Below, piece after piece: positions 10,759 through 21,343 of a stretch of 64,000 bases of DNA. How positions within the stretch are numbered: position 1 is the first letter of the stretch; each line of letters begins with the position of its first letter. Under the pieces are notes generated by a model, which did no database searches, was not told the origin of the DNA, and saw nothing but the letters and a program-made list of their open reading frames with translations. The position numbers were made by a program, and so were the translations under genes. This stretch comes from Byssothecium circinans (Eukaryota > Ascomycota > Dothideomycetes > Pleosporales > Massarinaceae), in assembly GCA_010015675.1 (NCBI GenBank), contig ML976989.1:1164779-1228778 (forward strand), read 5' to 3'.

Positions 10759-11201
10759 CTAGGATGCCCTGGACGACCCCATGTTCTCGAGATACCTTAG
10801 TAGGTTCTTAACAACACTGCTTACAGTATGTCTAAATGTTTCCGGCCCCAAAATAGGTCTGTCCATGGCTAATGACTCGCTTACAACTGTACTCCTGTAT
10901 TTATAATAACCAGAGGCCGGAAACCACTCTTTCTGTATTTCGACATCGTGTACGTCTAGATATCCATTCTTCTGTGCTTTTTCTGGACGTGTTAGGGTAC
11001 AATCGTCCGGGAGGAAGTTGAAGCGCACTGACCGATGCAGGCTTTGATCCTTTTATAAGTCTTAATTTTGACTACCTCATGGGAATTCTTGTCGTCTAGG
11101 TGGTTGTGACTCATGTATTTCGCGATTTTGGCCTCCAGTCTCGCAGTTTTCGCTCGCTTTGAGGCAATTGCAAGAATTACGTCTTCCGTGGTATTCGTCA
11201 T
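10759..11201 (-). CDS. Small spliced protein, family member B (130 aa)
   Basis: Exons 11201-11033 and 10982-10759 are joined by a 50-bp intron (donor GTCAGT, branch CCCTAAC, acceptor GTCCAG), phase 1, giving 130 residues. The ATG at 11201 has context AATATGAC. The N-terminal half is a charged helix (SKRAKTARLEAKIAKYM). The splice point falls just before KAQKNGY, matching TAQKHGY at the same phase-1 position in member A. The C-terminal part (EWFPASGYYKYR... to VKNLLRYLENMG) is basic and helical. I recognise no domain. The shared intron position and phase, the motif around it and the related promoters suggest that A and B are diverged paralogues; overall protein identity is low. The 5' leader is long (about 250 bp) and rich in ACACA-type repeats, with a TATA-like box at 11461-11470. 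Confidence 0.65.
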
Positions 11202-11460
11202 ATTGAGATTCTTGGGCTGTTCAAATGTGTGTCTTTGTAGATGGCGACTGGATATGCGCTCTCGTCGTATTTTCGTCGTTGTGTGTTCGTGTTTGTGTGT
11301 TTGCTGTTCGTTCGTCGCTGTGCGTTCCTCGCTATAATACACCCGTTATATGTTGCTCGTTGTATATTTCTCGGTGTAGGTTTCCTCGCGATAAATAGCT
11401 GTGCCGTGGAAATAGTTCTTCGCGCAAGGTTAGAAGTGATCAAGCCTTGCGAAGGAGAAA

Positions 11461-11470
11461 CTTATATACT
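11461..11470 (-). promoter_or_regulatory. TATA-like box of small gene B
   Basis: Minus-strand AGTATATAAG lies 260 bp upstream of the ATG at 11201. It is preceded by GTCATAGTGC, which resembles GTCATAGCAC before the TATA of gene A. Confidence 0.5.
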
Positions 11471-11493
11471 ATAGCACTATGACTCCGACATTA

Positions 11494-11665
11494 TGGCTCA
11501 CAGTCAATGACTCTTCAACGCTGTGGCTCATATTGGCCCTCATGGCCCTCTATCCAACTCGCGATGGCCGCAACTCCAGCTGTGGCTCATAGTCCAATGA
11601 CTCTTCAATGCTATGGCTCATAGTCTAATGTCTCTTTAACGCTATAGCTTATAGCTAATGTCTTA
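11494..11665. repeat. Degenerate ~31-bp tandem repeats
   Basis: Copies begin TGGCTCAYAGT and end CTCTTCAACGCT or similar, at 11494, 11583, 11614 and a decayed copy at 11645; a partial copy begins at 11524. Differences between copies are mainly C-to-T transitions (TGGCTCATAG to TAGCTTATAG, CAACG to CAATG), as expected for RIP-like decay. The block lies upstream of small gene B. Confidence 0.7.
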
Positions 11666-11760
11666 TGTATGTATACTAGTTATACCTTTAATAACTTATA
11701 TATGTATAATAGTTATACCTCAACATTCTATATATGCATAACAGTTGTTTTAAAGAGTCA
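11664..11760. repeat. AT-rich imperfect repeats, about 33-37 bp
   Basis: The word TATGTATAMTAGTTATACC recurs at about 11666 and 11701, and a decayed form (TATGCATAACAGTTG) near 11733. The block continues the repeat field upstream of gene B and is almost pure AT with TA steps. Confidence 0.55.
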
Positions 11761-11774
11761 GTATAACATTTATA

Positions 11775-11830
11775 GTATGACTCTTCCCTTACAGCTCACA
11801 CACCTATGAGTAACAGCCTATAACTATAAA
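11775..11830. repeat. Third copy of the small-gene promoter-like sequence
   Basis: TATGACTCTTCCCTTA followed by CTCACACACCTATGAGTAA resembles 10062-10105 (TATGACACTTCCCTTA..., ACATGAGTAA), which lies next to the TATA of gene A. A minus-strand TATAAAT lies beside it near 11770. No gene of this family follows it leftward, only decayed repeats, so it may be a promoter relic. Confidence 0.4.
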
Positions 11831-11923
11831 AGTGACATAGGGATCATCCTCAGAAAGCTCTGTATCAGAGAAGAGTCAAGCTAAAGTGCCTAACGATATC
11901 TACGAGAGATTCCAGTCGTACAT

Positions 11924-13097
11924 CTACTCGCCCGAAGGCCCAGTCAACGTCGTCCCAAGCCTCGCTGGCGTCCCAAAGTTCGGCGACCCATCCGAGTTCC
12001 AGTTAACCTTCTGTACCATCGTGTACCGATTCCCGTCGCAAGCACCGGCGCTGTTCGCAGTCGCATGGTACACGTTCCAGATTTCCGTCCCATCGGGGCT
12101 CTGGAAGAAACTATTATCCCGTCAGCATCCGTCACAGTCGCTCTTACTCTGACTCCCAAACCCAAGTGACCCATCCGGGGGAGTCATAAACACAGACACA
12201 GGCTAGGGTCAGGAGAAGCAAAGAAAGGAACTCACCCATTATGACCCGGTCCATAATTCCCATTAGCACTCTGCAAAAACGGCCCTGTCTTCCTCCAACT
12301 CGAGCTCAAAGTAGGATCCCCACTCCCGTTCCACGTCAGCAGTCCCAGACTATAACTCGTCGTCCAGCAATAACTCGCCGAATAGCTGAGGAAAGTCTTG
12401 CCGCCGTGGTACATGGCCGCCGCACCTTCCATGACGGGATTGCCCACGGTTTCCCACGAGTTGGTCGGCGTGGAGAGCACTTTCGAGCTGCCGATTTTGC
12501 CCGGGGAGGTCAGCGGCGCGATGCACAGGGATTGGAGGGAGCCCGAGAAACACGAGTAGACGAAGTAGTTGCCGAAGGATGCGAAGCGGACGATGGAGCC
12601 GTCGATGCCCCAGGTAGAGGTTAGGGTTGCGAGGTAGGCGAAGGAGTTCCAGGGGGTGGCGCCGCCTAGGGATGATGTTAACTACTATCACTATCCAAAA
12701 AGAGATACACAAGAGCGGAGAAAAATGAAAAGGGATATTCACCCTTCAAGACGTGCGGTCTCTGTGTCCCCAAATCCTTTCCACTACCCGCAGTATAGTA
12801 AATATACCAAGCCCCATCAAAGAAATGCAGCTCAGGAGCCCACATGTCGCAGCATCGCGAACTGGTAGAATCCGTCCACACCGTCTTCCTCTCTCCGTTC
12901 TTGAGACCGTTGATCGTGGTCGCGCGGGTGATTTGCAGGTTCGACCATGTCGTTGTCATCAAGTAGTAGTAGCCGCCTGACCACACGATATGCGGGTCTG
13001 AGCCATCTCTATCTTTTAGAGGGTTGGTGAAGCTCGCGCAGCTGGCGAGAGTGCAGAAGCTGACGAATAGAGTAAGGAGCGCGCGGAAGAAGTGCAT
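11924..13097 (-). CDS. Secreted GH43 glycoside hydrolase (arabinanase/arabinofuranosidase type)
   Basis: Exons 13097-12743, 12665-12236 and 12110-11924 join through introns of 77 and 125 bp in phases 1 and 2, giving 323 residues. A signal peptide (MHFFRALLTLFVSFCTLASC) directs secretion. The catalytic triad of family GH43 can be placed: general base Asp34 in GSDPHIVW, pKa-modulating Asp140 in GIDGSI, and general acid Glu198 in PVMEGAA. The WAPE motif (86-89) and GHNG near residue 260 also fit the five-bladed propeller. Family knowledge implies hydrolysis of alpha-L-arabinofuranosyl linkages in plant arabinan; exact specificity cannot be told. Length is normal for a single-domain secreted GH43, with no carbohydrate-binding module. 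The gene appears intact. Confidence 0.88.
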
Positions 13098-13633
13098 GAT
13101 GGCGAGGATTAAGCACGAGGAATGTGCTCGGCTCGAGTAAAGATTGACTGCGGTAGCTTTCCATATTGGATTATCGCCGTGTATTTGAACATAATCCAGA
13201 TGCGATGCAAATTATCCGACCAAGACCTACTGTAGTGGAAGTTAGAAGTCACTCTATGCGAGTCATCGTTCCACAAATCAGTGGTATGCCGCAATAAAGT
13301 CGTCTAGTATGGGGTAGGGATATCCCCCATGGGGTATGGGGAATGGAGATGCTGATTGGTGGATGTGTGTACGTGTTTCTTTTTTTTTTTTTTTCCGTCT
13401 TGGGAACACTAAAGTCGCCACCCCGCATGTACTCGGGTCATCTGCAGGTACATACATACCGGCCCTACTGTGTAGGCTTGATCTTCGGAGAATTTCGTAT
13501 CATGGTAAATGTGTAGAGCTTGTTGCTGCTGCTCGCATGTACGATCTCATAACTTGTTGAAGATGTATATCGAGGGTGTAATTGGTAACGACCATATCCA
13601 GTCAGTCTACCGCGTATGGCCACTGTAATATTA
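13098..13633. other. Intergenic, contains a poly-T tract
   Basis: Spacer upstream of the GH43 gene and downstream of the esterase. It includes a homopolymer T run at about 13379-13394. No ORF shows gene-like features. Confidence 0.5.
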
Positions 13634-14722
13634 CTAGTCGCACACTACTTTGACATCAAACCTCCCTGTTGCCTTCGGCTTCCCAATCGCCCACCAAATC
13701 CCCTCTTCGAGCGTGCGATCCCACTCTGCACTAGCCTTCAGGGCATTTCCAAACCTCCTAAACCCATGCGGCACGCCCTTGAACACTCTAATATCCGTCG
13801 GCACACCAGCTTCCGCTACGGTCTTTGCATACAAGAGTGCTTCATCTCTCAACGGATCAAGGCCTGCGATCCCAAAGACAGTGGGCGGTAGTCCTTCCAC
13901 TTCCTCGGTCGTAGCATTCGCGATGTTAAGCTTCGTGTCGTTGAACGCAGGAAGTGAATCGACTTTAAAATACGATGTGTACCACTTGACTGTCTTGACC
14001 GGTAAGACTGGCGCATCTTCGTTTTCTTTGTATGACGAGAATTCAGGGCCTTTCATCTTCTTTAGGGGACCGTCGGCGTAGGTGTCCATAAATGCGAGAG
14101 CGGGGATGATGAGGACTTGTCCTGCAATGGCTGGAAGTCCTTTCAAGACTTCGCTCTTGCCGAGATGCTTCTCAAGTACTAGACTGGCGGACAGTTGGCC
14201 CCCGGCTGACACTCCTCCGATTACGACTTTCGATGCATCGCCATTGATTTTCGGAAGAGATATGTTCGCATGTAGCCATGCGAACGAATCCTGAGCATCG
14301 AGCCAGGCCGTTGGAAAGATGTGTTCCGGAGCGTGTCGATAGTTCACATTCAGGACCACAACACCTGTCTTGAGAGCTAGAGACGCACATGCGCCGTCGT
14401 CGCTGGACAAGGTGCCGAAAATGAAGCCACCGCCGTGGAAGTACAAGAATACAGGCAGCTTCTCGTCGTCCGGCTTCGCTAGAGGTCGATAGCTGCGTGC
14501 TTGGATAGCAGACCCGTCTCGTGTGGGAATGTCGTACGTTCCGATTTTGAGCTGTGGAGCAAGCGTTTTCATGGCTAGTGCTGATGTTTCTTCACGTGTG
14601 CCATTGACAATCTTCCGGAGCTCGACAGGATCCATAGAAAGATCGAAGGTGTTGGCAGGTAGTGTCTTCTCGACCGCGAGCCAGTCTTCGCTCGGACCGC
14701 CGTATTGAGAGAAGTCGCACAT
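13634..14722 (-). CDS. Alpha/beta hydrolase, HSL-type esterase
   Basis: An uninterrupted 362-residue frame. HGGG at 96-99 forms the oxyanion hole typical of the hormone-sensitive-lipase group. The nucleophile is Ser172 in GVSAGG (Val where GDSAGG is usual). The acid is Asp289 in GLDPLRDE and the base His319 in VPHGF. Order and spacing fit the family. No signal peptide was seen, so an intracellular carboxylesterase or lactone/ester hydrolase is likely. Such enzymes are common, variable accessory proteins in fungi; the substrate cannot be inferred. Single exon, intact. Confidence 0.88.
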   Translation of the reverse strand: MCDFSQYGGPSEDWLAVEKTLPANTFDLSMDPVELRKIVNGTREETSALAMKTLAPQLKIGTYDIPTRDGSAIQARSYRPLAKPDDEKLPVFLYFHGGGFIFGTLSSDDGACASLALKTGVVVLNVNYRHAPEHIFPTAWLDAQDSFAWLHANISLPKINGDASKVVIGGVSAGGQLSASLVLEKHLGKSEVLKGLPAIAGQVLIIPALAFMDTYADGPLKKMKGPEFSSYKENEDAPVLPVKTVKWYTSYFKVDSLPAFNDTKLNIANATTEEVEGLPPTVFGIAGLDPLRDEALLYAKTVAEAGVPTDIRVFKGVPHGFRRFGNALKASAEWDRTLEEGIWWAIGKPKATGRFDVKVVCD

Positions 14723-16179
14723 GGCGGTCGCTAGGTGAAGCTTGGATGCTGAGGGTGGATGTGGTGAGGCAGCTGTGGCCTACTTCGATACCGTAATTTT
14801 AAAGCTGCTAGACAATCCAGTCAGTATGCATTCATCGCGCTCAGAGTCACACATGCCACTGACAAGGTTGTATTACTCGCCGTAAACTGCAAATCTTTGT
14901 GGCCTTACCTGGGCGCTCATGGCGTTACGTACCTTGGCGGGGTAGACGACGGCATTAGCCCCGCACCTGCACGCTATCCGCATGCGAGAGGCTTTGCTCC
15001 GGCATTTCCTCTAGGTAGTTGCAGCAGGAATTGAAATTGAAATTGCAGTAGTCTAGAGTTATTGCTTCGAGAATGATGGTCCTACGTTCGGCAGAGAGGA
15101 GCACTGTTCCAGACAATATTGGCTCAAGGTTCGGGTAGACAGAGCGGAAGAAGTGCGACTTCAGAAACATACAACGCACAGAAGGGCGACGCTTGGTGTC
15201 GTTATACCTATCGTCAAACGGATACCGGTTGCTGTGATTCATGGCTGTCTCTTGCAAATTTCTGCAAATGGTGACCAAACAGGCCATTGCGGAGTGCAAC
15301 CCAATGGTGAATTCTTGACCTCAAGCAAGATCTGGAGCAAGATCAACGAACTCGGCCGAGACAGTCATCAAAGCATCCATGAGTTCTGTCGATTAAGGTG
15401 CTTCGTTGAATGATTTTACCGGATTGAAGACGTGACTTTCGATGCCCTGCACATGCCTGCGCCGCTGAGGCCACTCAATCACTGTGCGAATCAGTAGGGC
15501 TGTCTGCGGGACATGTGTTGTGACGGGCTGTATAAATGACTGATTGAGATAGGGATAGGGAGTCGCTAATGGATTCAGCTTCCGGCATTTGAAGGTTATT
15601 GAAAGTTTTGAGGCGTTATTCGTTCTCTCGTCGCCGTTCAACCCCTTCGTTTTGTGATCAGAGCGGGCCGCGAATGGGTAGAATGTTGTCAAGGACCTCA
15701 AGCAAGAGTTCATCCGGAAGTAAGCTAATCATATAGGGAAGGTTATCGTCTGCGCGCTTGCTGTAGTGGTGTGGAGAGTGAGGGATGACCGCGTAGCTTA
15801 ACATCTCTGGAGCTGAGTCAGGACGCCACTAGTGACCAAAACAGGCTAGTGGGAGATGTGATTCTGCATGACTCGACACCATCATCGCCATCTCTTGCTC
15901 CACATTTGACAACGACTTCTGATATCTGACTGTCCATCGTACTTTATCCAGTATAGTAGCCCTACAACCTAACCCTATGGCCAATGGTATAATAAAACGT
16001 GTGAGTTGGTCGCAAGTCCTCGCAGCCACGATGGCGCAACTCGACCCCGCTCTCTCCTCATTCTCACTCGGACTAGGTGGGCGATATGGCACCTATAAAG
16101 CTGCAGAAAGTCAGGCCACTTTCATACACGGCTCAAACGAAATCTAGGATACCACGATTCCAGACACTAATAATACACT
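14723..16179. other. Long intergenic region, no gene seen
   Basis: About 1.45 kb between divergent genes. ORFs of up to 114 codons on both strands lack domains, sensible composition or splice support. It probably holds the promoters of the esterase and the carbonic anhydrase. Confidence 0.5.
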
Positions 16180-16732
16180 ATGCCTCAAGGCGAGCAAAAC
16201 CTAGTCGAGGGTAACAAGGAGTATGCCGCATCTTTCACGCAGGGCCACCTGGCACTCCCGCCCAGCCAGAAATACGCGGTGTGTAAGTAAGCCCCATATC
16301 CCCGGAAGAAACTGGGCTCATGGTATATCAGTGACCTGCATGGACGCACGTATCGACCCATCGGCCGCCTTCAACATCCCCCTCGGCGCCGCCCACGTAA
16401 TTCGCAATGCGGGAGCCTCTGCGCGCGATGCCTTTCGATCAATCGTCATATCCCAGCAGCTGCTCGGTACAACAGAAGTCTTGCTGGTCAAGCATACGGG
16501 TTGCGGCATGTTAACGTTTGACAACGAGACCGCGAAGAGCCTCGTGAAGAAGAACAAGGGGGAGGCAGCGGCAAAGGAGGTCGAGGATATTGACTTCTTA
16601 ACGTTCCCAAAGCTAGAGGAGAAGGTCAAAGAGGATGTAGAGTGGCTAAAGAGTAAGGCTGTCGAGGAGGGCGTCAATGTGTCAGGTTGGGTGTATGAAG
16701 TCGAGACTGGGAAGGCGCGGAGGGTTGTATGA
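16180..16732 (+). CDS. Beta-carbonic anhydrase
   Basis: Exons 16180-16282 and 16332-16732 are joined by a 49-bp intron (GTAAGT...ATCAG), phase 1, giving 167 residues. The first exon encodes MPQGEQNLVEGNKEY and lacks support as a separate ORF. Zinc-site residues are all present: Cys37, Asp39 and Arg41 in CMDARID, and His89 and Cys92 in KHTGCG. The enzyme interconverts CO2 and bicarbonate. At 167 residues it is of the short bacterial-like type common in filamentous ascomycetes, and it lacks an obvious targeting peptide, so a cytosolic location is likely. The gene is intact. Confidence 0.9.
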
Positions 16733-16981
16733 TGAGGCTTCAGCCGTTGTTATTCTTTTAGTATAGAACAGATCCGAATGTGAAGAATTATCTCAACCTA
16801 GAATACACCGATTGGCGTTGCAGCATTCAAATGTCGTCTCATGATGGCTTGCCGCTGACACATGCGCTAACCGTACTAGACTAGCGCTGTTCGCGAACCT
16901 CAGAACGCCACTACATGTGCAATTGATTGTCGATACTCAATGAACATTATCCCACCCGTCACCGGGACTTACCACATCACC

Positions 16982-18379
16982 ATGGCTGGTATTTCCTCGC
17001 TCCCCGATGAGCTCATTCTCAATGTTCTCTCAAATTTCGAGACTGTCCGCTCCGATGAGCCACAAGCGCAGGCGTTCCAGGAAAAGGATCACGAACGGAA
17101 TCGGCAGCGCGAGAACAGAGCTAGCCAGCTTGCCCTCCATACACTCTGTTTGGTCTCTCGTCGTCTGAACGGGCTTGGGACGCCATTCCTATACGCTTCG
17201 TTCTTCGGCTCGGCAACAAACTACGGCCTCGGACCTGTGCAAGCATTTCACAGAACGATATCGGAGCGCAGTGATCTGGCCAAGCACGTTGAGTACGTAG
17301 AGAATCGTCTGAGCGACTATCTTGGAAATGATCTTCTTCACACCATACTTCACGAGGCGGAGAACATAGTCCCGGAATACTTCCGCCTGCTCGGCACAAT
17401 CATTTGTTTGTCGCCCAATCTCCAACAACTATGCGTCATCTCCCTTGAGAACTCGGAAATCACGCTCTGGAATCACATCTTTGGAGCTGGACGCGAAGTA
17501 CAATTACCGTCTCATGGCTTTCCCAAGCTGAAGAAAGTTGCTTTCCAGACGAACGCCAAAGACGAGTATGTGAGCATCCATGATGGACGCTCCTTCTCGC
17601 GAATCTGCTCGGGACTCGCCTTAATGCCTTCGCTACTCTCACTGGAAGTCTCTGGTGCGGTATGTGGCTGCTCCAGAGATTTCGCCACGCCGTTCGCAAA
17701 TCTGCAACGAGTCTCTTTGAACGACACAATGGCTTCTACAGACGAAGTCGCAATGCTACTGTTAGCATGCAATCGCTTGACACACTTTGCGTGCGAGTGG
17801 GTGAACCGCTACTATATTTCTGGAGGTGTGCCAAGTATTCTCGAAATGGGACTAAGGAAGCATCAACACTCTCTGGAAACCCTAAGCTTAACAGCTAGAG
17901 GACATTTCGTCGATGGGGTACATGTTGATCATACTGGGAACCTGGATTTCCCGATAAAATATCAAGAGTTTACTGCACTCACAGAGGTTACACTACCTAG
18001 ATTGTTATTGCCTGCAAAACCCTTCATGCTTCCCTACTTGGACACAGAACCCCTGGCAAAGTTCCTTCCGGCTTCATTGGAAAGTTTGATCATCGAAAAC
18101 TTTTGCTTGGACTCTACGTCGAGTTTTGAATTACTGGCAGCGCTGTGGACCTTAACGCGGGACTGTCCACAGCTTCTTCCACGATTGCGGCAAGTTGCAG
18201 TCCGGGTCCGCGACACCGATTACGCCATGATCTTAGAGACAACTTTCGGGGACACAGAAAGGCAGCTAGGCGGTGTCACGCGGTTGAACGAGAAGTTCGA
18301 AGAGCTCGGTGTTCAATTCCAGCTCGTGGTAGAGTTTGGCTTCTTTAACGTGGTGAGGATAGATGCTGCTCTTGTTTAG
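16982..18379 (+). CDS. F-box/leucine-rich-repeat-like protein
   Basis: Single-exon frame. I start at ATG 16982 (MAGISSLPDELILNVL), where an F-box-like motif begins; an upstream in-frame ATG at 16940 would add 14 residues. The product has about 465 residues. After the F-box-like helix pair comes LCLVSRRLNGLGTPFLYASFF, usual in fungal F-box proteins, then irregular leucine-rich segments to the C-terminus. By family, such proteins bind Skp1 and select targets for SCF ubiquitination, though many fungal examples are uncharacterised. Intact. Confidence 0.75.
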   Translation: MAGISSLPDELILNVLSNFETVRSDEPQAQAFQEKDHERNRQRENRASQLALHTLCLVSRRLNGLGTPFLYASFFGSATNYGLGPVQAFHRTISERSDLAKHVEYVENRLSDYLGNDLLHTILHEAENIVPEYFRLLGTIICLSPNLQQLCVISLENSEITLWNHIFGAGREVQLPSHGFPKLKKVAFQTNAKDEYVSIHDGRSFSRICSGLALMPSLLSLEVSGAVCGCSRDFATPFANLQRVSLNDTMASTDEVAMLLLACNRLTHFACEWVNRYYISGGVPSILEMGLRKHQHSLETLSLTARGHFVDGVHVDHTGNLDFPIKYQEFTALTEVTLPRLLLPAKPFMLPYLDTEPLAKFLPASLESLIIENFCLDSTSSFELLAALWTLTRDCPQLLPRLRQVAVRVRDTDYAMILETTFGDTERQLGGVTRLNEKFEELGVQFQLVVEFGFFNVVRIDAALV

Positions 18380-18899
18380 GAGCTGAATCTTTCATGGGCG
18401 CAATTGAGTACCACATGTACGATTTTGAGAATCACGCGACGAAGATATGCGCTCGGTGAGAAGGCGGAAATTATCTTAGGCTTTGGTCACCCGCACTGAC
18501 CTTGATTTCTGGTCACTTCAACTGCAAATTACTTTATCCTCTTCAGTCCTAACAGGCGGGTACATCAAGGGCTGTGTAAACACTCTTACCCTGCCTTCAC
18601 CTGCGTTCCGCTCATTATTCGGGGATAGCCCAACCCTGCAATTGGCCAATCTGTATTACCGTCAATTATACGATCATCCTACACCAAACAACAAAGCCTC
18701 CTTCACGTTCAGAAAGGCTTCTGCTTCCACGCCAAATTCCCTCGACTTCGTTTGTTCAACGAACAACGACGTCTCAACTACCAATCAGAAGCTCCGCAAA
18801 CCCTCTTGCCCCTCCGACTCAATCTGCACTCACATTTACTCCTTACAAACCCACTAGCCTTCAACGCGTGGTATAATTACTGACAATCCTTCTATCATC
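18380..18899. other. Intergenic, probable promoter and leader
   Basis: CT-rich sequence just before 18900 resembles a fungal 5' leader. A 124-codon ORF at 18483-18857 has no domain and is likely chance. Confidence 0.45.
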
Positions 18900-21343
18900 A
18901 TGGATTCTCTCTCCCCAACACTCTCACCAAAGTCCACGGCCTGGGTCTCGAGCCAAGACACCAATCAACTTCCCGAGTCCCGATCCCCTCGGCCTACGAC
19001 TACTCCTCCTACTCTTGCGTCTCCTTTCCGGACACCTCTTTTATCAGCCATAGACAGCATGAGTGCTGTATCTTTCGAGTCGGGCGAGATTGTCGAGTCT
19101 TCTCCGGAAGTCGCACCTCGGAGCCCTTTGGTAGCTGAAGTAGAGGTCAAGGTACGCTATTCTTCATTTGTTATGCTCACATACTAACACATACACAGAG
19201 TCTACCCCAAGATACCGCGTCATCTCAAGAAGCCCCCATTCACAACGCCGCCGTGTATACGCCTCGATCTGAGACTGCCTGCAATAATGACTATGCGAGG
19301 ACTATCGACGACGCGTTTTCGGCGTTTGAAATTGCCGGGTCAAAGACAGATGTCGACAGCACCAACACGGAAGAGAACATCACTCCGCCAGCCGACCAAC
19401 GCGGTGACAAGAACAAAGATATGGAGCGCAATCTCGACATCGCATCTCACACCGAGAAGTCCGGCTCGGTGGTAGAGGAGCATCTCGGCACTGAGGTCCA
19501 CCGGTCCGTGTCCGCTCAAGGATCTGACAGCGGCGCAACAATCGCCCATAAACAAGGGAAAGAGGCAAACGAAGCTCTTCCCATACCCCAATATGTAGGT
19601 ACATCCCCCTTCCACAAGCCCCAATTCCTGTACTCCCCAATGGGCGGTCGTTCGCGCCGCAATGATGTGATGCCGGAGGACATGAATCCTGTAGCGCGAG
19701 GATGGCCGGCACAGCAGCCACGTCCGGGCTCTGGAGGCCTTGGGAACTCTATGGTAAGTACACTCTCTGCTTTAGTATGATTTTTCGCTCATTTTGAAGC
19801 ACGCCAACGCGAATTGTGGGTTTCGCGGTAATGGGTACTCCGGTCCCACTCGACAGGAACTTCTCGCGGAACTCGCGACGGTGCAGAAGAGTCAGGAGAG
19901 CATGCGTCGAGACATCCAAGCAGAAGTGGAAAAGACCACTGAAGGAGCTCTTCACGCGATGCTTGGCCAGCTTCTCCACAAACAGAGCACTGTCATCCGC
20001 CGAACTGCTGACCTGCAGGCGAAAGATATTGACCTCACACTCCGCGAGGAGAGGTGCAAACAGCTAGAAGAGTTCCTCGCCACTGGACAAACGCATTTCT
20101 GGCTCCAGGCCGACGGAAAACAAATGTCAGTAGCCAACGCCGAACTCCTGCGAGTCCAGGGAGAGAATGACGCCCGACGCCAACTTCAGACCCAGTGGCT
20201 CAACCTGGAGGTTCGGGAGAAATTGCTGAAGGTTCAACAGAACCAGCAAGAGTTCCGTGAGCGCCAGTACCAGGCACGCATCCGTCCGAGCCTCGAAGGC
20301 ATGCTTCGCGCTTCTCTTGAGCCGGAGATCGAAGAGCGTGTCTCCCAGGTGGCCTACGATGAGGGCTTCGCCGCTGGAAAGGAGGCTGCATATGCGGCTG
20401 CGCGGGCTGAATCTCACCAGGCTTTACAGGACGCGGCATTCTTCGAGGGGTACAAGGCTTGCCGTAAGGCCATGGAAAACCTCCAGCTGTTCCGCGCTGA
20501 GAAAAGCTCGGTCGATAGTGTCGAGGTGGAGTCCTTGGTGAACTCCAGTCAGTCTGAGGGTCTGTTCGATCATAGCAAGCAGATTGTCGAGCCGGTGGCC
20601 GTGAACAGGGTGAAAGGAGCGACCGTAAAAGAAGTAACGGTGCCGGTCGACAATGGAGTCGAAAACATGGCCGCAGATGGGATGAACCATGTGGAAGAGG
20701 CGCATAAGGTCGAGCCCGAGCATGAGGCGAAGCAGCAAGAGCGCGAGTACGTTCTTCCCTCTTCATACCGACGCTCGCCTAGACTTTACCTAACTCCCCA
20801 TAGCACGCCAATCCCCGACCTCCTCCTCTTCCCCGACCACGACGCCCCCTTTTCGCCTTCGAGTCCTCATCCCCCGTCCTCAAAGACATCCAGCTCGCCC
20901 AACGAGAAGAACTCCAAGTACGTCCCCACCTATACACTTTATTTCATCCTAGGCAAACACTGACCTCGCGTAGGGCACCGCTTCCTCGACGCACCCTCTT
21001 CCAAGAGCTCAACAAGGAGCCCGCGCGTCACAATGGCCATGTTGTCCTCGCGAACGGCGCAGCTACGGCTAGAAATCGCGACATGACGGATGGGCGCACA
21101 AATAAAGAACCCGAGGCCGTAAGGAACAATGGCCACGCCGTCCTCGCGAACAGCACGGCAACGGCTAGGAACCAGGACATGTCGTATGGGCGCACCCTGC
21201 TGTCTTATGCGGACTCGGATGACGAGAGGAGGGATTCGCGCCGATCTGACGACTCTGGTGAAGAGAGGGTGTTTCCGCGCCGCCGTCCTGATGATGTGGT
21301 ACATGCGCAGGACAGGTCGGTGGACATTTCGCAGTGGTATTGA
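18900..21343 (+). CDS. Large hypothetical coiled-coil protein, four or five exons
   Basis: Exons 18900-19151, 19199-19753, 19800-20917 and 20974-21343 join in frame through introns of 47, 46 and 56 bp; branch points such as ACTAACA and CTGAC are visible. The product is 764 residues. Residues 1-270 are Ser/Pro/Glu-rich and probably disordered. From about 285 to 470 there is a long coiled coil (RQELLAELATVQKSQESM... through REERCKQLEEFLATG and LRVQGENDARRQLQ). The C-terminus is again disordered and basic. It contains an internal duplication: NGHVVLANGAATARN followed about 31 residues later by NGHAVLANSTATARN. An extra stop-free 57-nt intron (20747-20803, with CCTAACTC branch) may be spliced, which would shorten the protein by 19 residues. 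Function unknown; the layout suits a scaffold or structural protein. Confidence 0.75.

Noticed and set aside
10992..11342. Minus-strand ORF starting at 11342
   Set aside because: The first 47 codons are the ACA-rich leader. The ATG at 11201 and the 50-bp intron give a better protein.
19380..20766. Long minus-strand ORFs opposite the coiled-coil gene
   Set aside because: They mirror the high-GC third positions of the plus-strand exons, have no start context, and read as Arg/Pro-rich noise.
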